Assembly (NCBI GenBank): GCA_006384855.1
Contig: VCJN01003014.1
Coordinates: forward strand, 1-64,000
Reading direction: 5' to 3'
Length of the DNA stretch: 64,000 nucleotides
Source: Tetraselmis striata
Lineage: Eukaryota > Chlorophyta > Chlorodendrophyceae > Chlorodendrales > Chlorodendraceae
Shown: positions 11,591 through 23,300 of the stretch, piece by piece
Position numbering within the stretch: position 1 is the stretch's first letter
Layout: each line of letters starts with the position of its first letter
The notes under the pieces: generated by a model
Told to the model about the DNA's origin: nothing
What the model saw: only the letters and a program-made list of their open reading frames with translations
Database searches by the model: none
Translations under genes and position numbers: made by a program

Positions 11591-12330
11591 AGAGCACCGC
11601 ACGGCCGCTGCGTCGCCGGGACATCACCCAGTGGGTATATATGCTGTCGGCATGTGCAAAGGGCTGGCGGGGCAACAGCTCGGCGGCAGATGCGTGATGC
11701 ACGCTGATATTGCTACGAAATCAAGAATTCATTACACGGAATGATGGAAGCGCCACCGCAGCGCACCGCACGGCCGCTCATGCGTTTCCGGGACGACTCT
11801 CAACAGAGATAGTATCCAAATAAACCAGCACTACGACAGCCGCACCAAGCCCGCAACACCGCCAGGTGCCCTCTGCTGGGTCGCGAGGGCACTAATACTC
11901 AACGATTGTTCTCTCGAATCCCCTCCGCATGTTAGTGGCTTACCACAATCAATTAGGGTGGGGGAGAGGCATGGTGCATCGCGGTGTAGTTGTTGGAAGT
12001 GCATGCCACATGTCACAATGAATTACATAGTCTGCCGCCGTACATAAAGTACTATAAAATCATTACAAACAAACCGTAGGGGGGGGGGTGACCTAAACCA
12101 TGTCATTTTGTCGGAATGGCGTTACGTAGTAGTACCGGATAATTGTCACATGTCAACATAACCTCCGAGCATGTCGCGCGCTATCGGGCCGAACTCCGTC
12201 GCTTTCCTCCACGACGACTTGGACTGACGCACGTTAGTTGTCGATGACGACGCATACTTACAGAACGCCACCAATCAGTTTCAGGGCATGGTGGGGGTGG
12301 CTGCGGTGAGAGTGGGTGTTGTGATGCCCA
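11591..12330. other. non-coding, weak internal repeat
   Basis: A GC-rich block around 'GCACCGCACGGCCGCT' appears at about 11594 and again at about 11763, indicating a small duplication. Otherwise nothing is recognised. Confidence 0.35.
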
Positions 12331-12587
12331 AGCGCAATGGCGGCCCGCGGCTAGGGTTCTGCGGCGGGTGATGTCGAATGGAGCATGTAAAGCCGACGTG
12401 GCATCGCCAAGGATAGCGCCCACGCAAACATGGGGCCAGGCGCGGCCGGACGCTCGCAACGGCTTCTCCAGTACTTTACTAAGTACTGCTTGGGATTCAG
12501 CATCTTGTTTTGCCAATAGCCGATCTTAAGCCCCCCCTTTTTCGTCTGAGGGTAAAGAGGCAGCTAAAACAACAAATACAGTTGTGA
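12331..12587 (-). mobile_element. 257-bp dispersed repeat, copy 1
   Basis: Nearly identical in reverse orientation to 16246-16499, which is a clear insertion. On the minus strand it is open through most of its length (frame with 'MAKQDAESQAVLSKVL'), and the same frame is kept in the other copy. The ends ('TCACAACTG' and 'CGCCATTGC') are not inverted repeats. Superfamily unknown. Confidence 0.7.
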
Positions 12588-14155
12588 TGACCTAAATGAC
12601 AAGGTACTGGTACCATGTAGGGAAAGATAACGTATACATCGTATGCATGTGACGTGATCGATGGTGAGCTTTTCGAGATGCCATGGATGTATTGATAGTT
12701 GTGATGCTTGAGGAGCACAACGCTGCTTATGGTGATCGGTATTTGAAAATGCCGGTTACATGTTCGGCCACCTCGATATATGGCATCGGGCATATGGACG
12801 GTTGCGCTATCTCAGTCCGCCGCGAACATTAGTACGGTCCTGACTCCGCGTGAGCTACGGGAGCAGATCGCCACCGGGTACTTTTTGCCTAGCCCATGCT
12901 TGGCCCCAGTGATTGGCAGCCATATTATGGCAGCCCCTCGACAACGCACAACCCCGTCATTGAGACATTTTCGACTTCAATGGCGAAGCGCTCATGAACC
13001 TCCCGGCACGTGGTGACGGTCAGTGGCGTGTGCATCACGATGCCATCGCGGACGCCTTTCACGATGAGTCACTGTGCTCACGATCAGGGCACCCATGTGC
13101 GCCGAGAGTAGGTGGATGACTTGTTGTCTTGTTCTAGCAGGCAGTGCCTATGGGTTATAGGGTTTTAATAGGGTTTAGGGTAGGACCCATGGATAAACTC
13201 AAGGGTCTTATGCCAGACGGAGAGCTCTCATCGCGGCGTTTAACGTCGTGACCGGGACATGAAGCACCCGCTACCGGACTATGATAATGCGGCACGGCAG
13301 GGTCAAGCAAGTACATTGCGTTGCTCCACTTGCCTTCAAAAGACTTCACGCTAATACGCGCTTTAATTTATGGATTCTATGCGGGTTCGTGCGGCCAAGT
13401 CGTAAGACAGTTGGCCCGGTTTTCTAGGGAAAAAGTTGTAAGAACTTCCAAATTTCAAATTGCAATGCCCATATCATGCCACGGTTGTAGATTGGTCTGA
13501 GGCTTACTTTGAGCACACCTTGTTGGGCGACATGCAACGGGAGTAGTTTTTGGGGGTGCGGGATGCCGCGTGGCAGAACGCGCGGAGCCTGGATGACAGC
13601 ATGGGCCACGTCAAGACATCGTGATGAACATGTAGTCAAAGTACATGGGCATGGTCTCCGGCACTATGGGTGAGGTAAGCAAGGGGTGCGCCTCACGTTA
13701 CGCGTTGTTGCGTGTGTGCTTGGCAGAGGCCCTCTCATCGCGAGGCACTCGGTGCATCACCCGAGCTCATCGAGAGGCCTTTCTCTCTGGAGATTTCATA
13801 GGGGTGCTGAGCTTTGGTGGCAGCAGCTCGAGAGCGTGCACGCTGCCTCATCATACGGCCTCGATTCATCCGTCACCCCGTTGCGCGGAAGCCACGCGGG
13901 GCGGCCATGAATCACCCTCGCACACACGTGCACGGGTGGCCCGGACTCTCCGCCGGGCGCGTATCACTCAATCGCCCCGCCTCGTGCGGGTTGCATGCCG
14001 CTTTCAAGCGGCTATATGTCGACATGCTATAGTCATGCTTTCAGCGGCGGACTTTTACTACCGTTTTTATTTGTAAATTGCGATTCACGCGAGTACCAAC
14101 ATGTACCAATTTAATATTGGGAACTCGTCAAAGTGCCCGACCCCATTATTAGCCT
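12588..14155. other. mostly unassigned; possible retroelement relics
   Basis: No intact gene. A short segment near 13037-13075 encodes, in one frame, residues like 'HHDAIADAF', matching the motif seen again at 14210. This suggests pieces of one decayed non-LTR element. A degenerate telomere-like stretch (TAGGGTTTTAATAGGG) lies near 13155-13180. Confidence 0.35.
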
Positions 14156-14395
14156 GTGCTACAAGCACCATCAGTACCGGCGCCGGCAGAGGCTCACTTC
14201 CGAGTGCAGCACGATGCCATTGCGGATGCCTTCGCTGAGTATTGCATGGAGGCACTGGGTGTCCGCGTGCGCCGGGAGGTGATGGATGCCCTCTTTCAAC
14301 ATGCGGTGCCGGCCGACATGATCGTGTTGCAGGATGAGCTCAAGGTTCCGATCCCATGCGGCCCTCTTGATGTGCAATCGTGCAATTGGGCATAA
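14156..14395 (+). pseudogene. relic of a non-LTR retrotransposon ORF C-terminus
   Basis: An 80-residue frame containing 'HDAIADAFAEYCMEALGVRV' followed by 'RREV' and 'PADMIV'. The pattern R/Q-H-(N/D)-A-(I/V)-x-D followed by a PAD or RPAD segment is common downstream of the reverse transcriptase in LINE-type elements, where it begins a nuclease-like region. No RT motif survives nearby, and downstream frames up to about 14690 are broken. The assignment rests on motif resemblance only. Confidence 0.4.
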
Positions 14396-14742
14396 CGGTG
14401 AGCTTGATGCCGGCAATAACATGCACCTTCTCCTGACAACAAAGGTCAAACCTCTGCGATTCGAAGCTAGGTACACCGCGGCGCCATTGACAATGTTGTC
14501 GACCGGTACGAGCGAGGCCACCCTCCGTGCCCTACTTGGCGGCGCCAGGAGGGGATCCACAATTGCGGCTGATGCGCGAATGGTGACGGGCCAGTCGCGC
14601 CTTGTTCTGCAATTGTCCAAGAGTGGCGAAGTCGGGAACGCCATATGTTATGCAATTTGTCATTGCATCACTCTGGTTTGCAAACAGCGGGTTTGACCAT
14701 GTTTTGCTATTAATAAAGTCAGAATTGAAGTACCCATACAAG

Positions 14743-15030
14743 GTACATTCCTTGCTATCCGCTCGGTTAAGCAAGGAATATACGCTCGGGTGTTTTAAGC
14801 GGGTCATCTCTTATGCGAGAAGTCCCGGTTTCGATTCATGGTCGGTGTATTTCGGCAATATCGGCCCAGCGTGTCCCATGTTTATTACCCGGTAGATGCA
14901 TTAGCCCTTCGGGGTTCGAATGAGGCAATGGTCTAAGGGCTATGCCAGACCTCCGACTACAGCTGGCGCAAGAGGTCAAGTGCTGGGGCGGCTTCGGCCG
15001 ATGATGTCCCGGGGCGAACTTTACTTTTAC
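14743..15030 (+). mobile_element. SINE copy 2
   Basis: Plus-strand copy of the tRNA-derived SINE. The head contains a duplicated or rearranged A-box region ('CCGCTCGGTTAAGC' then 'CGCTCGGGTGTTTTAAGCGGG'), the B-box-like 'GGTTTCGATTC', then the conserved body ending 'GGGGCGAACTTTACTTTTAC'. It forms an inverted pair with copy 3, about 150 bp away. Confidence 0.8.
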
Positions 15031-15183
15031 GGTTACCCGTCCTGCTACCCTTTTTATAATTTCCAAATCCCCCCCAAAATAACAACTCACTCACCAGCTC
15101 GCGTACTGCTCTCGCGGCGGAGGCCGCGCGCCGCGCGGCCGTTAAACTATAGCAACCAACCAACCAGCCAACCAGCACGAGGA

Positions 15184-15438
15184 AAAAGTAAAGTAAAGTT
15201 CGCTCCGGGACATCGGCTGAAGCCGCCCCAGCACTTGACCTCTTGCGCCAACTGCAGTCGTAGGTCTGGCATAGCCCGTGGACCATTGCCTCATTCGAAC
15301 CCCGAAGGGCTAATGCATCAACCGGGTACACCCAGGACACGCCGGGACGATATTGCCGAGAATACATCAGCCAGGAATCGATACCGGGACCTCTCGCGTA
15401 CGAGACGGTCGCTCAACCGAGCGAACAAGGGATGTACC
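15184..15438 (-). mobile_element. SINE copy 3
   Basis: Reverse-strand copy, well preserved: A-box 'CGCTCGGTTGAGCG', B-box 'GGTATCGATTCC', body through 'GCCCTTCGGGGTTCGAATGA' and a 3' end of repeated TTTAC units. No convincing target-site duplication. The head resembles a tRNA D-arm and T-arm, but an anticodon arm does not fold properly, so this is a SINE and not a tRNA gene. Confidence 0.82.
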
Positions 15439-16017
15439 CAGTAAGAGTACTCATACGGGGTAGCGACAAGGTACTCCGATACGGCCCGCTTCTATTAATA
15501 GCAGGCGGTTTGTGTAGCCTTCACATACTTTCTTACATCAGTGTTTTTTTAAAGCATATATGCCCACTGAAAGCATAACTAAAAGCAATTGTGAAAGGTT
15601 GCCAGCAAGAGAGAGATATAAGCCTGAAACCAAGGGTCAAGCAGGAGGCCAAGGAGCCAAGAACCAAGGAAGAGCCACGAGAACCAGAAGTCATCAACAA
15701 GTCTCCAGGAACCAAAGGGTGCACGGAATAAACACTGAAACCCAAGGAACGACCAGAAAAACCGAAAGGGAAACAAGAAAGTTAAAGAATGGGGACCACC
15801 GCCCAGGGGTTCGCCATCAGCCGCGGTGAGTGCGCTTGCACCCGGGTCATAGCAACACAGGCTGACAATCAAGCGACGCAACGCACGCGCAGCACCATCA
15901 TGTGTACCGTTGATCTCCTACATGGTAGTGCTGCTTTTGGCGGTGGATATGTTATAAGGCCTTTTGGAATTCACAGGATTCCCGACATGGTCGGTCAATT
16001 AAGTCCTTATACTGTTT
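15439..16017. other. non-coding
   Basis: A purine-rich stretch (15640-15790) and a short block shared with 8440-8490. No gene recognised. Confidence 0.35.
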
Positions 16018-16245
16018 TTCAAAGTTAAGTCTGGTTTGCCAAAAAGGTCGCGCAGTCTGTTTTACACGGGCAAGAGCCGAAATTGGCGGGAAGGTTAAGT
16101 GAAAGCGTGGAGGAAAAACGGAGTCGGGGGGGGGGCGCTGCGTGTAACGCAGCGAAGCTAGAAGATGGCAGGCTCAGCATTTATGGCTGCGTTTATGTCT
16201 ACTCATGCTGCACCCAAAAAGGGCGCAACGACAGGTGCCTAGTAA

Positions 16246-16499
16246 TCACAACTGTATTTGTTGTTATAGCCGCCTCTTTACCCTCAGACGAAAAAGGGGG
16301 GCTTAAGATCGGCCATTGGCAAAACAAGATGCTGAATCCCAAGCAGTACTTAGTAAAGTACTGAAGAAGCCGCTGCGAGCGTCCGGCCGCGCCTGGCCCC
16401 ATGTTTGCGTGGGCGCTATCCTTGGCGATGCCACGTCGGTTTTACATGCTCCATTCGACATCACCCGCCGCAGAACCCTAGCTGCGGGCCGCCATTGCT
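16246..16499 (+). mobile_element. 254-bp insertion inside the A2 repeat, copy 2
   Basis: Interrupts the A2 repeat between TAA (16243-16245) and TAA (16500-16502). The uninterrupted A1 copy reads straight through at 19457-19466, so this is a genuine insertion with a 3-bp TAA duplication. Its partner at 12331-12587 is almost identical. TAA duplications are typical of PIF/Harbinger elements, but terminal inverted repeats are not evident, so the class is uncertain. Confidence 0.8.
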
Positions 16500-16639
16500 T
16501 AACCCGTACCACTGAGCAGCTGGGTAGTTGGAAAAGCGGTTAAAGGAAAGTAGGAAACCCCATAAACAAGTTTAGAACATTTCAAAGTTGAGTCTGGCTT
16601 TGCCAATGATGAGCGAGCTGCAGAGAGCGGTATATTGCG

Positions 16640-18330
16640 GAGAAGGGGTAGCGCAAGGTCATGCAAGGGGGCACCGGGAAGGCCACCGTTGCGGAGTCTT
16701 GTTGGACTTGGAAGTGGCGGAGGGGTGCGATGTGACCAGAAAAGAATCACGCGCCATGCGAAGTAGGAAGGACATTGGGGTCGATGTAGTCCAGAGCGAC
16801 ATCGGAGTTAGTGGCCCGGCCGCCTTGGTAGCGAATGTGGGACAGTGCCGTTCCGATGGCGTTGGCGGCAGATGCTGCTCCCTTGCGAAGGTTGTGTGAG
16901 CTCGAAGAAAAGCCGGCGGGGTGGGTGGGGGGGGGGGGGGGGGGGGCAGCACCGACAAGACGAATGGCCGTAGAGAGCCAATCCGACAGTGTGGCTACAG
17001 CCCAAGACTTGAACTGCTCGCTCGGAGTGACTGCCCAGAAGTTTGTTTCGGCCAAGGCAACATGGGCCACGGGGACAGACTGTACGTGGTCGATGGAATG
17101 GTGCGCTATGCGGGGATGCTCCGACACTGGAAGGAGCAGCACGCGCAAATCGTCGGGGCCGCTTCGACCGGCGAGGCCTTTCTCGCGGTACACATGCAGG
17201 GTAAGGTTGTAGTCATCGACCTGCACGTCCCGCACTCGGCAGGACACGCGAGTAAGTCCCCTGGCCAAGAACAAAAAGTTGACAACCGATGCCACGAGGG
17301 CTCGGAAGTCGAACTGGTACTCGAGGAAGGGAGCCGACACAATCGACTCTGCCCGCTCGACCAAGCTGTAAGCGACATCATCATGCAAATGGACACGCAA
17401 AGGGGCAGTCTCCAGGCGGCGTTGCCTTAGCATCAGACCACGACGAGCCGCGGTAAGGTGCAGGCTGTCCTTGGCGATCGGGTCTATGTTGTGCAGCTCA
17501 AAGAACTTGTCGATTGCTGACAGGGAGGGATGTATGTAACGACTTAGCCCCAAGGTGCCCCCGCTCACCAATCCAAGCAACGTACCGGACGATAGAAGCA
17601 ATGGTCGCCTCCAAAGGGCTGATGTCCTCGGAGTCGTGGCAGAACTCCGCAAACTCCTCAGACTGAGGCAGTCTGCCGGCGTAGATCTTGAGCGTCTGTG
17701 CGGAGAGGGAGCTGGATAGTAGGTCGAGGGTCCGCTGTCCCAGCTCGCATGTACCGAACGCTTCATGTAAGCGAGACCGGACGAGTGAGGCAGCCCAAGG
17801 GGCGACGGCCTCGGGCTCGTCAGTTACGTAAGTACGGCGCTTGGCTGACGGGGTAACATGGCGCCGGTTAATCTGAGCAAAATATTCAGCGGCAGCGGTT
17901 AGGTTGTTGGCGGTTGGCCGGTATTTGCTGGACGGGTTTGCAACAGCATCGGTACGGGTTTGCGGGGCTAGATTTAGGTAGGAGGGCCGCCCCGCGCGCC
18001 CTTCGCGCTCGTGGCACCTGTCACGCGCGAAACGTACACGCGCGAAGCTTGGTCGTTGCTAACCATTTCTAACATGCAGTGTGACAACGCAGCGATGAGA
18101 TGGTATATGGGAGGCGGATTGTTGAGCCGCCATGTGCAGGTGTGCGGGGTGATTGAGCCGCACTCCGCTGAAGCTGTAAGAAGCGCCGCACCGAGGAAGG
18201 TCTAAATGAAGTCTGTGAGGTGGGGGGGGGGGGGGGGGGGGGGGGGGCGGGGGGGTCCGGTCCGGACACATACAGGGCGCTCATCCCGCCGTTGAGCTGC
18301 CAAGGTTCGCCGTGCGGCGGTCACCGAAAG
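16640..18330 (-). pseudogene. tyrosine recombinase pseudogene
   Basis: Same family as the ORF at 37621-39246. The longest open part is 17766-16747. It keeps the box-I Arg (FLARGLTRVS), the Lys (VYREKG), the H-N-L-R-K box and the final Tyr (LDYIDP), but the Trp of 'GGWATNSD' is Arg here. Upstream of about 17640 the frame is broken by several indels, and two long G runs on the plus strand interrupt or pad the coding sequence. Not functional as it stands. Confidence 0.85.
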
Positions 18331-18359
18331 GTGGCCTCGCAAAGCGCCAGCAGCTCGCG

Positions 18360-19237
18360 GACGAAAGGCGCCCCATACCGTCACTCGTGCTCACCTTCGC
18401 GGCCACGCCCGCGACCGCCGCCACACCCACGTCCACGCCCGCGTCATGCAGCCGCTGCCGCCAACTGAGCAATAGCGGTAGCTTTCGCGCTGCAAGCGAT
18501 AGTCGCCTCGAAGACGCGACTCTCGTAGCCCTTCATCTGGTCCCCGAAAATCGCTGAGCCCATATGCTCATCAGCACGCTGAAAATGCTGAGCTCGCAGT
18601 ACGTCCATAACACCTTGATCACCGTGCACACGATTGACCTCGTTAAGCCTACGCGGGAAGGCGAAACGCTTTGTCGATGCTGGCCTCGGCATGGTTCCGA
18701 GCGCAGGCGAGGTAGGGGGCGAAGTCTTGATTGGCAGCAGGGACGTAGGGTAGCAGCTCGTCGAGAGCTACGAAGAGTGTGGCCATGTGGGCTCCGAAAC
18801 ACGACATCCAAAGATACTCCTCCTGGGCCGGCAGACGCCGGTCATCCTGCTTGAGGTACTCGCTCGTCACGTCGGTGCTCAGGGGAAAGAGCCCATGCGC
18901 TCGGCTGACCGGTCGAAGGGGCCTCGTAACGAACCATACTCGGCTCGCTGCAACATCTCCGGCCTCGTCACTCACGGATTTTGCTCCGACACGGCCGCTT
19001 TGGGCTAGCTCTAGAACGTCGGGGCGCTCTGCGGCTCCCCCGCTGCCTGTCGGCTGTCCCGCGACGCGCTGCCTCGAACCAGAGCCATGTATACTCCATC
19101 TCCGACAACACGGTTACTAGCCGTCAATTGAGCCAACGTTGTTCCAAGCTCGCGCAGCAATGTAGACATGGCCTTCATTTTTGCTTGTAGCGATTCGAGC
19201 GTCGGCTCTACGACGGGTTCTTCTCCATCTAACATAA
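18360..19237 (-). pseudogene. Gag-like ORF pseudogene of the YR element
   Basis: Matches the Gag-like ORF at 36709-37584 in pieces. Frames at 19268-19011, 18975-18649 and 18692-18444 carry 'DGEEPVVEPTLESLQAKM', 'YLKQDDRRLPAQEEYLWMSC' and 'VHGDQGVMDVLRAQHFQ'. At least two frameshifts separate them. Inactive. Confidence 0.8.
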
Positions 19238-19543
19238 TGATGCACGGACGTACGGATGAGAATATCACACACGGGTGGTGAGCCGTGTGTGATATTCTTG
19301 AACAACCTGGGGTGACCTTGCAACAGGTTACGAGACATTTAATCGCTGCGTGTAGCGCAGCGAAACTGGAAGATGGCAGGCTCAGTTGTTATGGCTGCTT
19401 TTAGCCACTATGTCTACTCGTGCTGCACCCAAAAAGGGCGCAACGACAGGTGCGTAGTAACCCGTACCACTGAGCGGCACGGTACCTGCTGGAAAAGCGG
19501 TTCAGGGAAAGTAGGCAACCCCATATATAAACAAGTTTAGAAC

Positions 19544-20337
19544 TAGCGACTATCTCCATACATATTCATCGTCGGTGGCAAATCATAATAAAATAATTAA
19601 ATGCCGCCCAAATAGTACCGTAATACACGCAATTCTGGTAATAGTCATCCGCCCGCGGGCCTGTCGGTGTCGCGCGGCGCGCGCAGCGGGCACCGTCTCG
19701 CGTACTGGTAGTTGAGCGCAGGCACAGCACGACCGATCGAGCATGGCTTCTGCGCCGCGGCTGCTTTCACTCGCGGCATCCCGCGGCTTCCGGCAACCTC
19801 GGCTTCCCGCGAAGGCCGCCGCTTAAGCGGAGGCTAGTAGACAGCGGCGATGTATGGCAGCCCATGGCGCTGCTAGCTTGACGCGAGATCGGCTTTTCAA
19901 ACCTGCGACGTACCGCCGGAAGGAAGGGGCGCAGGTGACCCCCACCCCCAACTTCGCCCCCGACCTCACGTGCACGCAGTGACGCCCAACGACCAACCTG
20001 GTTGCGAGTTGTATCTCGCCCGACCCTGGCGAGCCGCCTCCTTTGGGCTGCGGCGCAGGGCTGGGGCCCGTGTAGCATCTCGCGAGGCTGATCCCCGCTT
20101 GCAGTCCCCACACGGCATCCGCTCTCACTGCCCTGGCCTTGAGGAAAGAAAAAAATAGGGAAAATGTTCTCCCAGCGCCGTTACGTCGCAACTATCCGGA
20201 ACGCAGGCCTTTCCGCACGAGCGACCACCACACGGAGCTGACGCATGCGAAGGAGCAGCCGAGCAGGTGCAGATGCTGGTGTTGGAGTAGCCTGACTCGG
20301 TTTGTGCGCACACGCCATCGAGCAGGGTAGAGGCAGG
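19544..20337. other. intergenic, probable promoter of the glycosyltransferase gene
   Basis: No coding feature. GC-rich from about 19640 onward, which fits a 5' flank or UTR of the gene starting at 20338. The dispersed motif TAGCGACTA lies directly at the end of the YR element (19544-19552). Confidence 0.35.
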
Positions 20338-23300
20338 ATGGGGGCGCGTGCGAGGCGCGGCGCGAGGGTGGCCGCCTGCTCAATGCTGCTGGTGCTTGCA
20401 GCGCTCTCGGCTTGGCCGCCGGGCGCGACGGCCACCGGGGAACGAGCACGCAGTGAGCGAACACCGCTCCCCCGCTCCCTCCATCCCTCCATCTTTCCCG
20501 CATCCCACTCTGATTCGTCATTCGACTCTAGACCACGGCACCACCACGGGCGCCGTCGCGACCTTGTTACCTTGCACCTGAGCCGCCCTCCCTCCCCCGC
20601 AGGCCGCATCGCGGAGGCGCGGGCCTCGTCCCAGCGGCTGCGTACCCGCAGCCGGAGCCGCGGCAGCACCCGCCCCCGCAGCTCCGCTTTCCCTTCCACT
20701 GCGTCTGTGAGCCAGCTGCTACGCGGGTCGTCGGTAAGTGCGGCCGTGCGTGCCACGCGCATTCAGCTTGGCAGCGTTCTTTGTATATCCTTCTGGACAT
20801 AGTACGCAACTGTGCGCATGGCAAGCATGCTTTATATAAATTAATGGACAAACGACGGAAAAGCGCGGGAATGCAAGCAAATGCGTGTCAGGGCTGGCTC
20901 CAGGCCCGACCCGTGGCGGGGAAGGGCATTTGCAGAAGATGTGCCATGGTAGTGTGAGCTGGGGATGGGGAGGCACGCTGGTGCTACCGGCATGGTTCAT
21001 GCGGATGGCTGGGGCCTCACCATCACCCCCCCTCCCCCCCTCCCCCCCTCCCCCTCCAACCTTCGCAGAGGCGAGTCGGCACCGCGCCGCGACCCTCCAG
21101 CACCCTGCAGGTGCCTGAGGCGCTGCCGCACTCGGCTTGCGAGCCGTACGAGCAGCGGGAGCTGCCCATGTTCAAGGTGCCCCGGTGAGGAGCTCTGCGC
21201 GGAGACATCCCGCCAATGCCAGCACTTCCCTTCCCGCCCCACCCACCACCCGCTATTGCCGCACACACCCCCAGCCCAATATTTCATGCCGGTGCGCTGC
21301 AGCACCTTCCACTCTTAGCTCACACGCCGCGGCGGCGCTCCACAGGATGAAGTGCCCGCGCTTTGCGGACTGGTCGCCCATTGCCGCGGTGGGCGCGGAC
21401 CTCGCCAAGCCGGGCGCCATCCTGGCGGGGGACACCAAGCAGCGCAAGCTTATGGAGATCATCCTGCTGCAGACAGTAGAGAAGGCGCCGACGCCGCAGG
21501 AGCGCGCCAAGCTGCTGGATAAGGTGGGGGCGTGGTGGCTCGGCATGCATACCTGGAACCACGCTTTATGACCGCTGTACGTTGTTGGTATCGACCCCTT
21601 TGAATAGGAAGGAAAGCAGTGCTCATATGGAAGCCTATCAGAACCGCATGTACATGGCACAGAATCCCCCACACGATGGTACAAGCAATTCATTGACCCA
21701 ATTCAACGTTAAGGGTATATGCTTGCTGGGAGGGATCAGCTTTCATGTGGGCAGCCTATCATGACCATCCACTCCCCCCTCCCCCCCGTGCCTTGTACAC
21801 GGCGAGCAGTTCCCCGGCGCCAATCACTTCCTCATCTACGCCACAAAGCCAATGACCGCCGAGGAGGCGCTCAACCGGCTGGTGGCGATGGCAAGCGCGA
21901 GCGCGGTGGTGCTGGTGGAGCCGGGGCAGGAGGCGGACGTCACGCCGGAGCTGCTGGCTGCTGCGAAGGCGCTGCTGGGCCGCCATGAGCGCATGGGCAT
22001 GCTGGGCTTTGGTGCCGGCTGGCGAGACGGGGTGACGGTGCGGGCGGGCGACAGGGGCAAAGGCAGGGGCGTAACGGGCGGCGTGGCGTTTGTGGACGCG
22101 CTGCTGTCTGGGCCGGTGGTCGTCAAGCGCGATGCCTTCCTGGAGGTAAGCCCAGCATCGCAGCGTCTGGGGCTTGATCACAATGACACACGTCTGGTGT
22201 CTTTGGAGGGGCAGTGTAGCCCGGCATGGGCATTTTCGGCTGGCTGCTGCACGCTGGCTCCTGCTCACCTCGCAACACCTGGTTGCACCCCTCTGCTCCC
22301 AGGTGGGCGGCCTGTGGGCGCAGTGCCCGGGCGAGCCGTGCCTGTCGGTGTCGTACGCCGAGCTGTCGCTGCGCATGTGGGAAGGCGGCCGCCGCGTGGC
22401 GCTCGCGGGCGTGCCGGGCCAGCCAGGCAACAAGGCGGGCCGCCGGCTGCTGGAGGTGCGCCGCCCTGATAAGCTGCAGTGCCACAGGGCGGCGCACCAG
22501 GCCCGCCTCCGTCAATGCGCAAACCCAATGCCACTACATGTATGACATCATGCGTTGCGCCATGTTGGTGCCAACAACTACATTCAAATAGACTTTGCCC
22601 CGTATCGTAACTGACTTTAAGTATCGTAACTGACCGGTATCCCAATAGTTGATACTGTTTTTTAAATGGAAATGTGTACATGTCGAGGTATTTCACGTAT
22701 GGTATATATTTGCATCGTGATACAAATGCCATATATTGTATGTATATCATGGCATAACAATTGATGACTTTATTATATATCACGATGCGTATAAGTAATA
22801 TTTTGCAGGGTGCCGACACGTTTGTAAGAACAACACGAATAGCAACCTTTCCTACCTGTCAGAGGTCGAATGTTGACGAAACTGTCGTAGAACTATAGCA
22901 AATGTTCTTATCCGGATAGGTGGCATGCAAGCCCAATTCGAGGCCTATAATGGCGGTTCTTATAGGTGCACTGGCATCCGTATGTATATCATGGTATAAC
23001 ACCTAGTTGTGTATAGTCAGCTTAAGTACTTGAGTGGATGGTGGCAGTTTTAAATTGAAATTTGAGCAATTCATAAAGTGACACGCGGATAAGCATTCCT
23101 GTGCAGATTGAGCAACCAGGAAGACAGTGATTTCCGTAAGTAATCAGTGAATGTAACCTTATTATGCCGTTGTTTCGAAACTATCAATAATGATAAGGGC
23201 TGCCAAGGAAAAAGTGCGTCATGGCGCTGACAGCCTCCCCCCCCCCCCTGCCCCTTCTGCTGCAGGTGGATGGCAACAACACAACCGATTCCATCTCCAA

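Larger units (their letters stand above)
16018..19543 (-). mobile_element. decayed full-length tyrosine-recombinase (DIRS/PAT-like) element
   Basis: Reverse-orientation copy of the intact element at 36409-39632. From its 5' end (right): the A1 repeat (about 19350-19543), a Gag-like pseudogene, a YR pseudogene, B1 (about 16578-16604), A2 (about 16130-16577, interrupted by a 254-bp insertion at 16246-16499) and B2 (about 16018-16040). Two C7 runs of the intact copy are G20 (16927-16946) and G26 (18222-18247) on the plus strand here. The ends and repeat order confirm the split-direct-repeat structure independently of the intact copy. Confidence 0.85.

Noticed and set aside
16316..16543. 75-codon ORF (MAKQDAESQAVLSKVL...) as a small host gene
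   Set aside because: It is inside a 254-bp insertion present twice in the window, flanked by a TAA duplication; kept as a mobile-element frame only.
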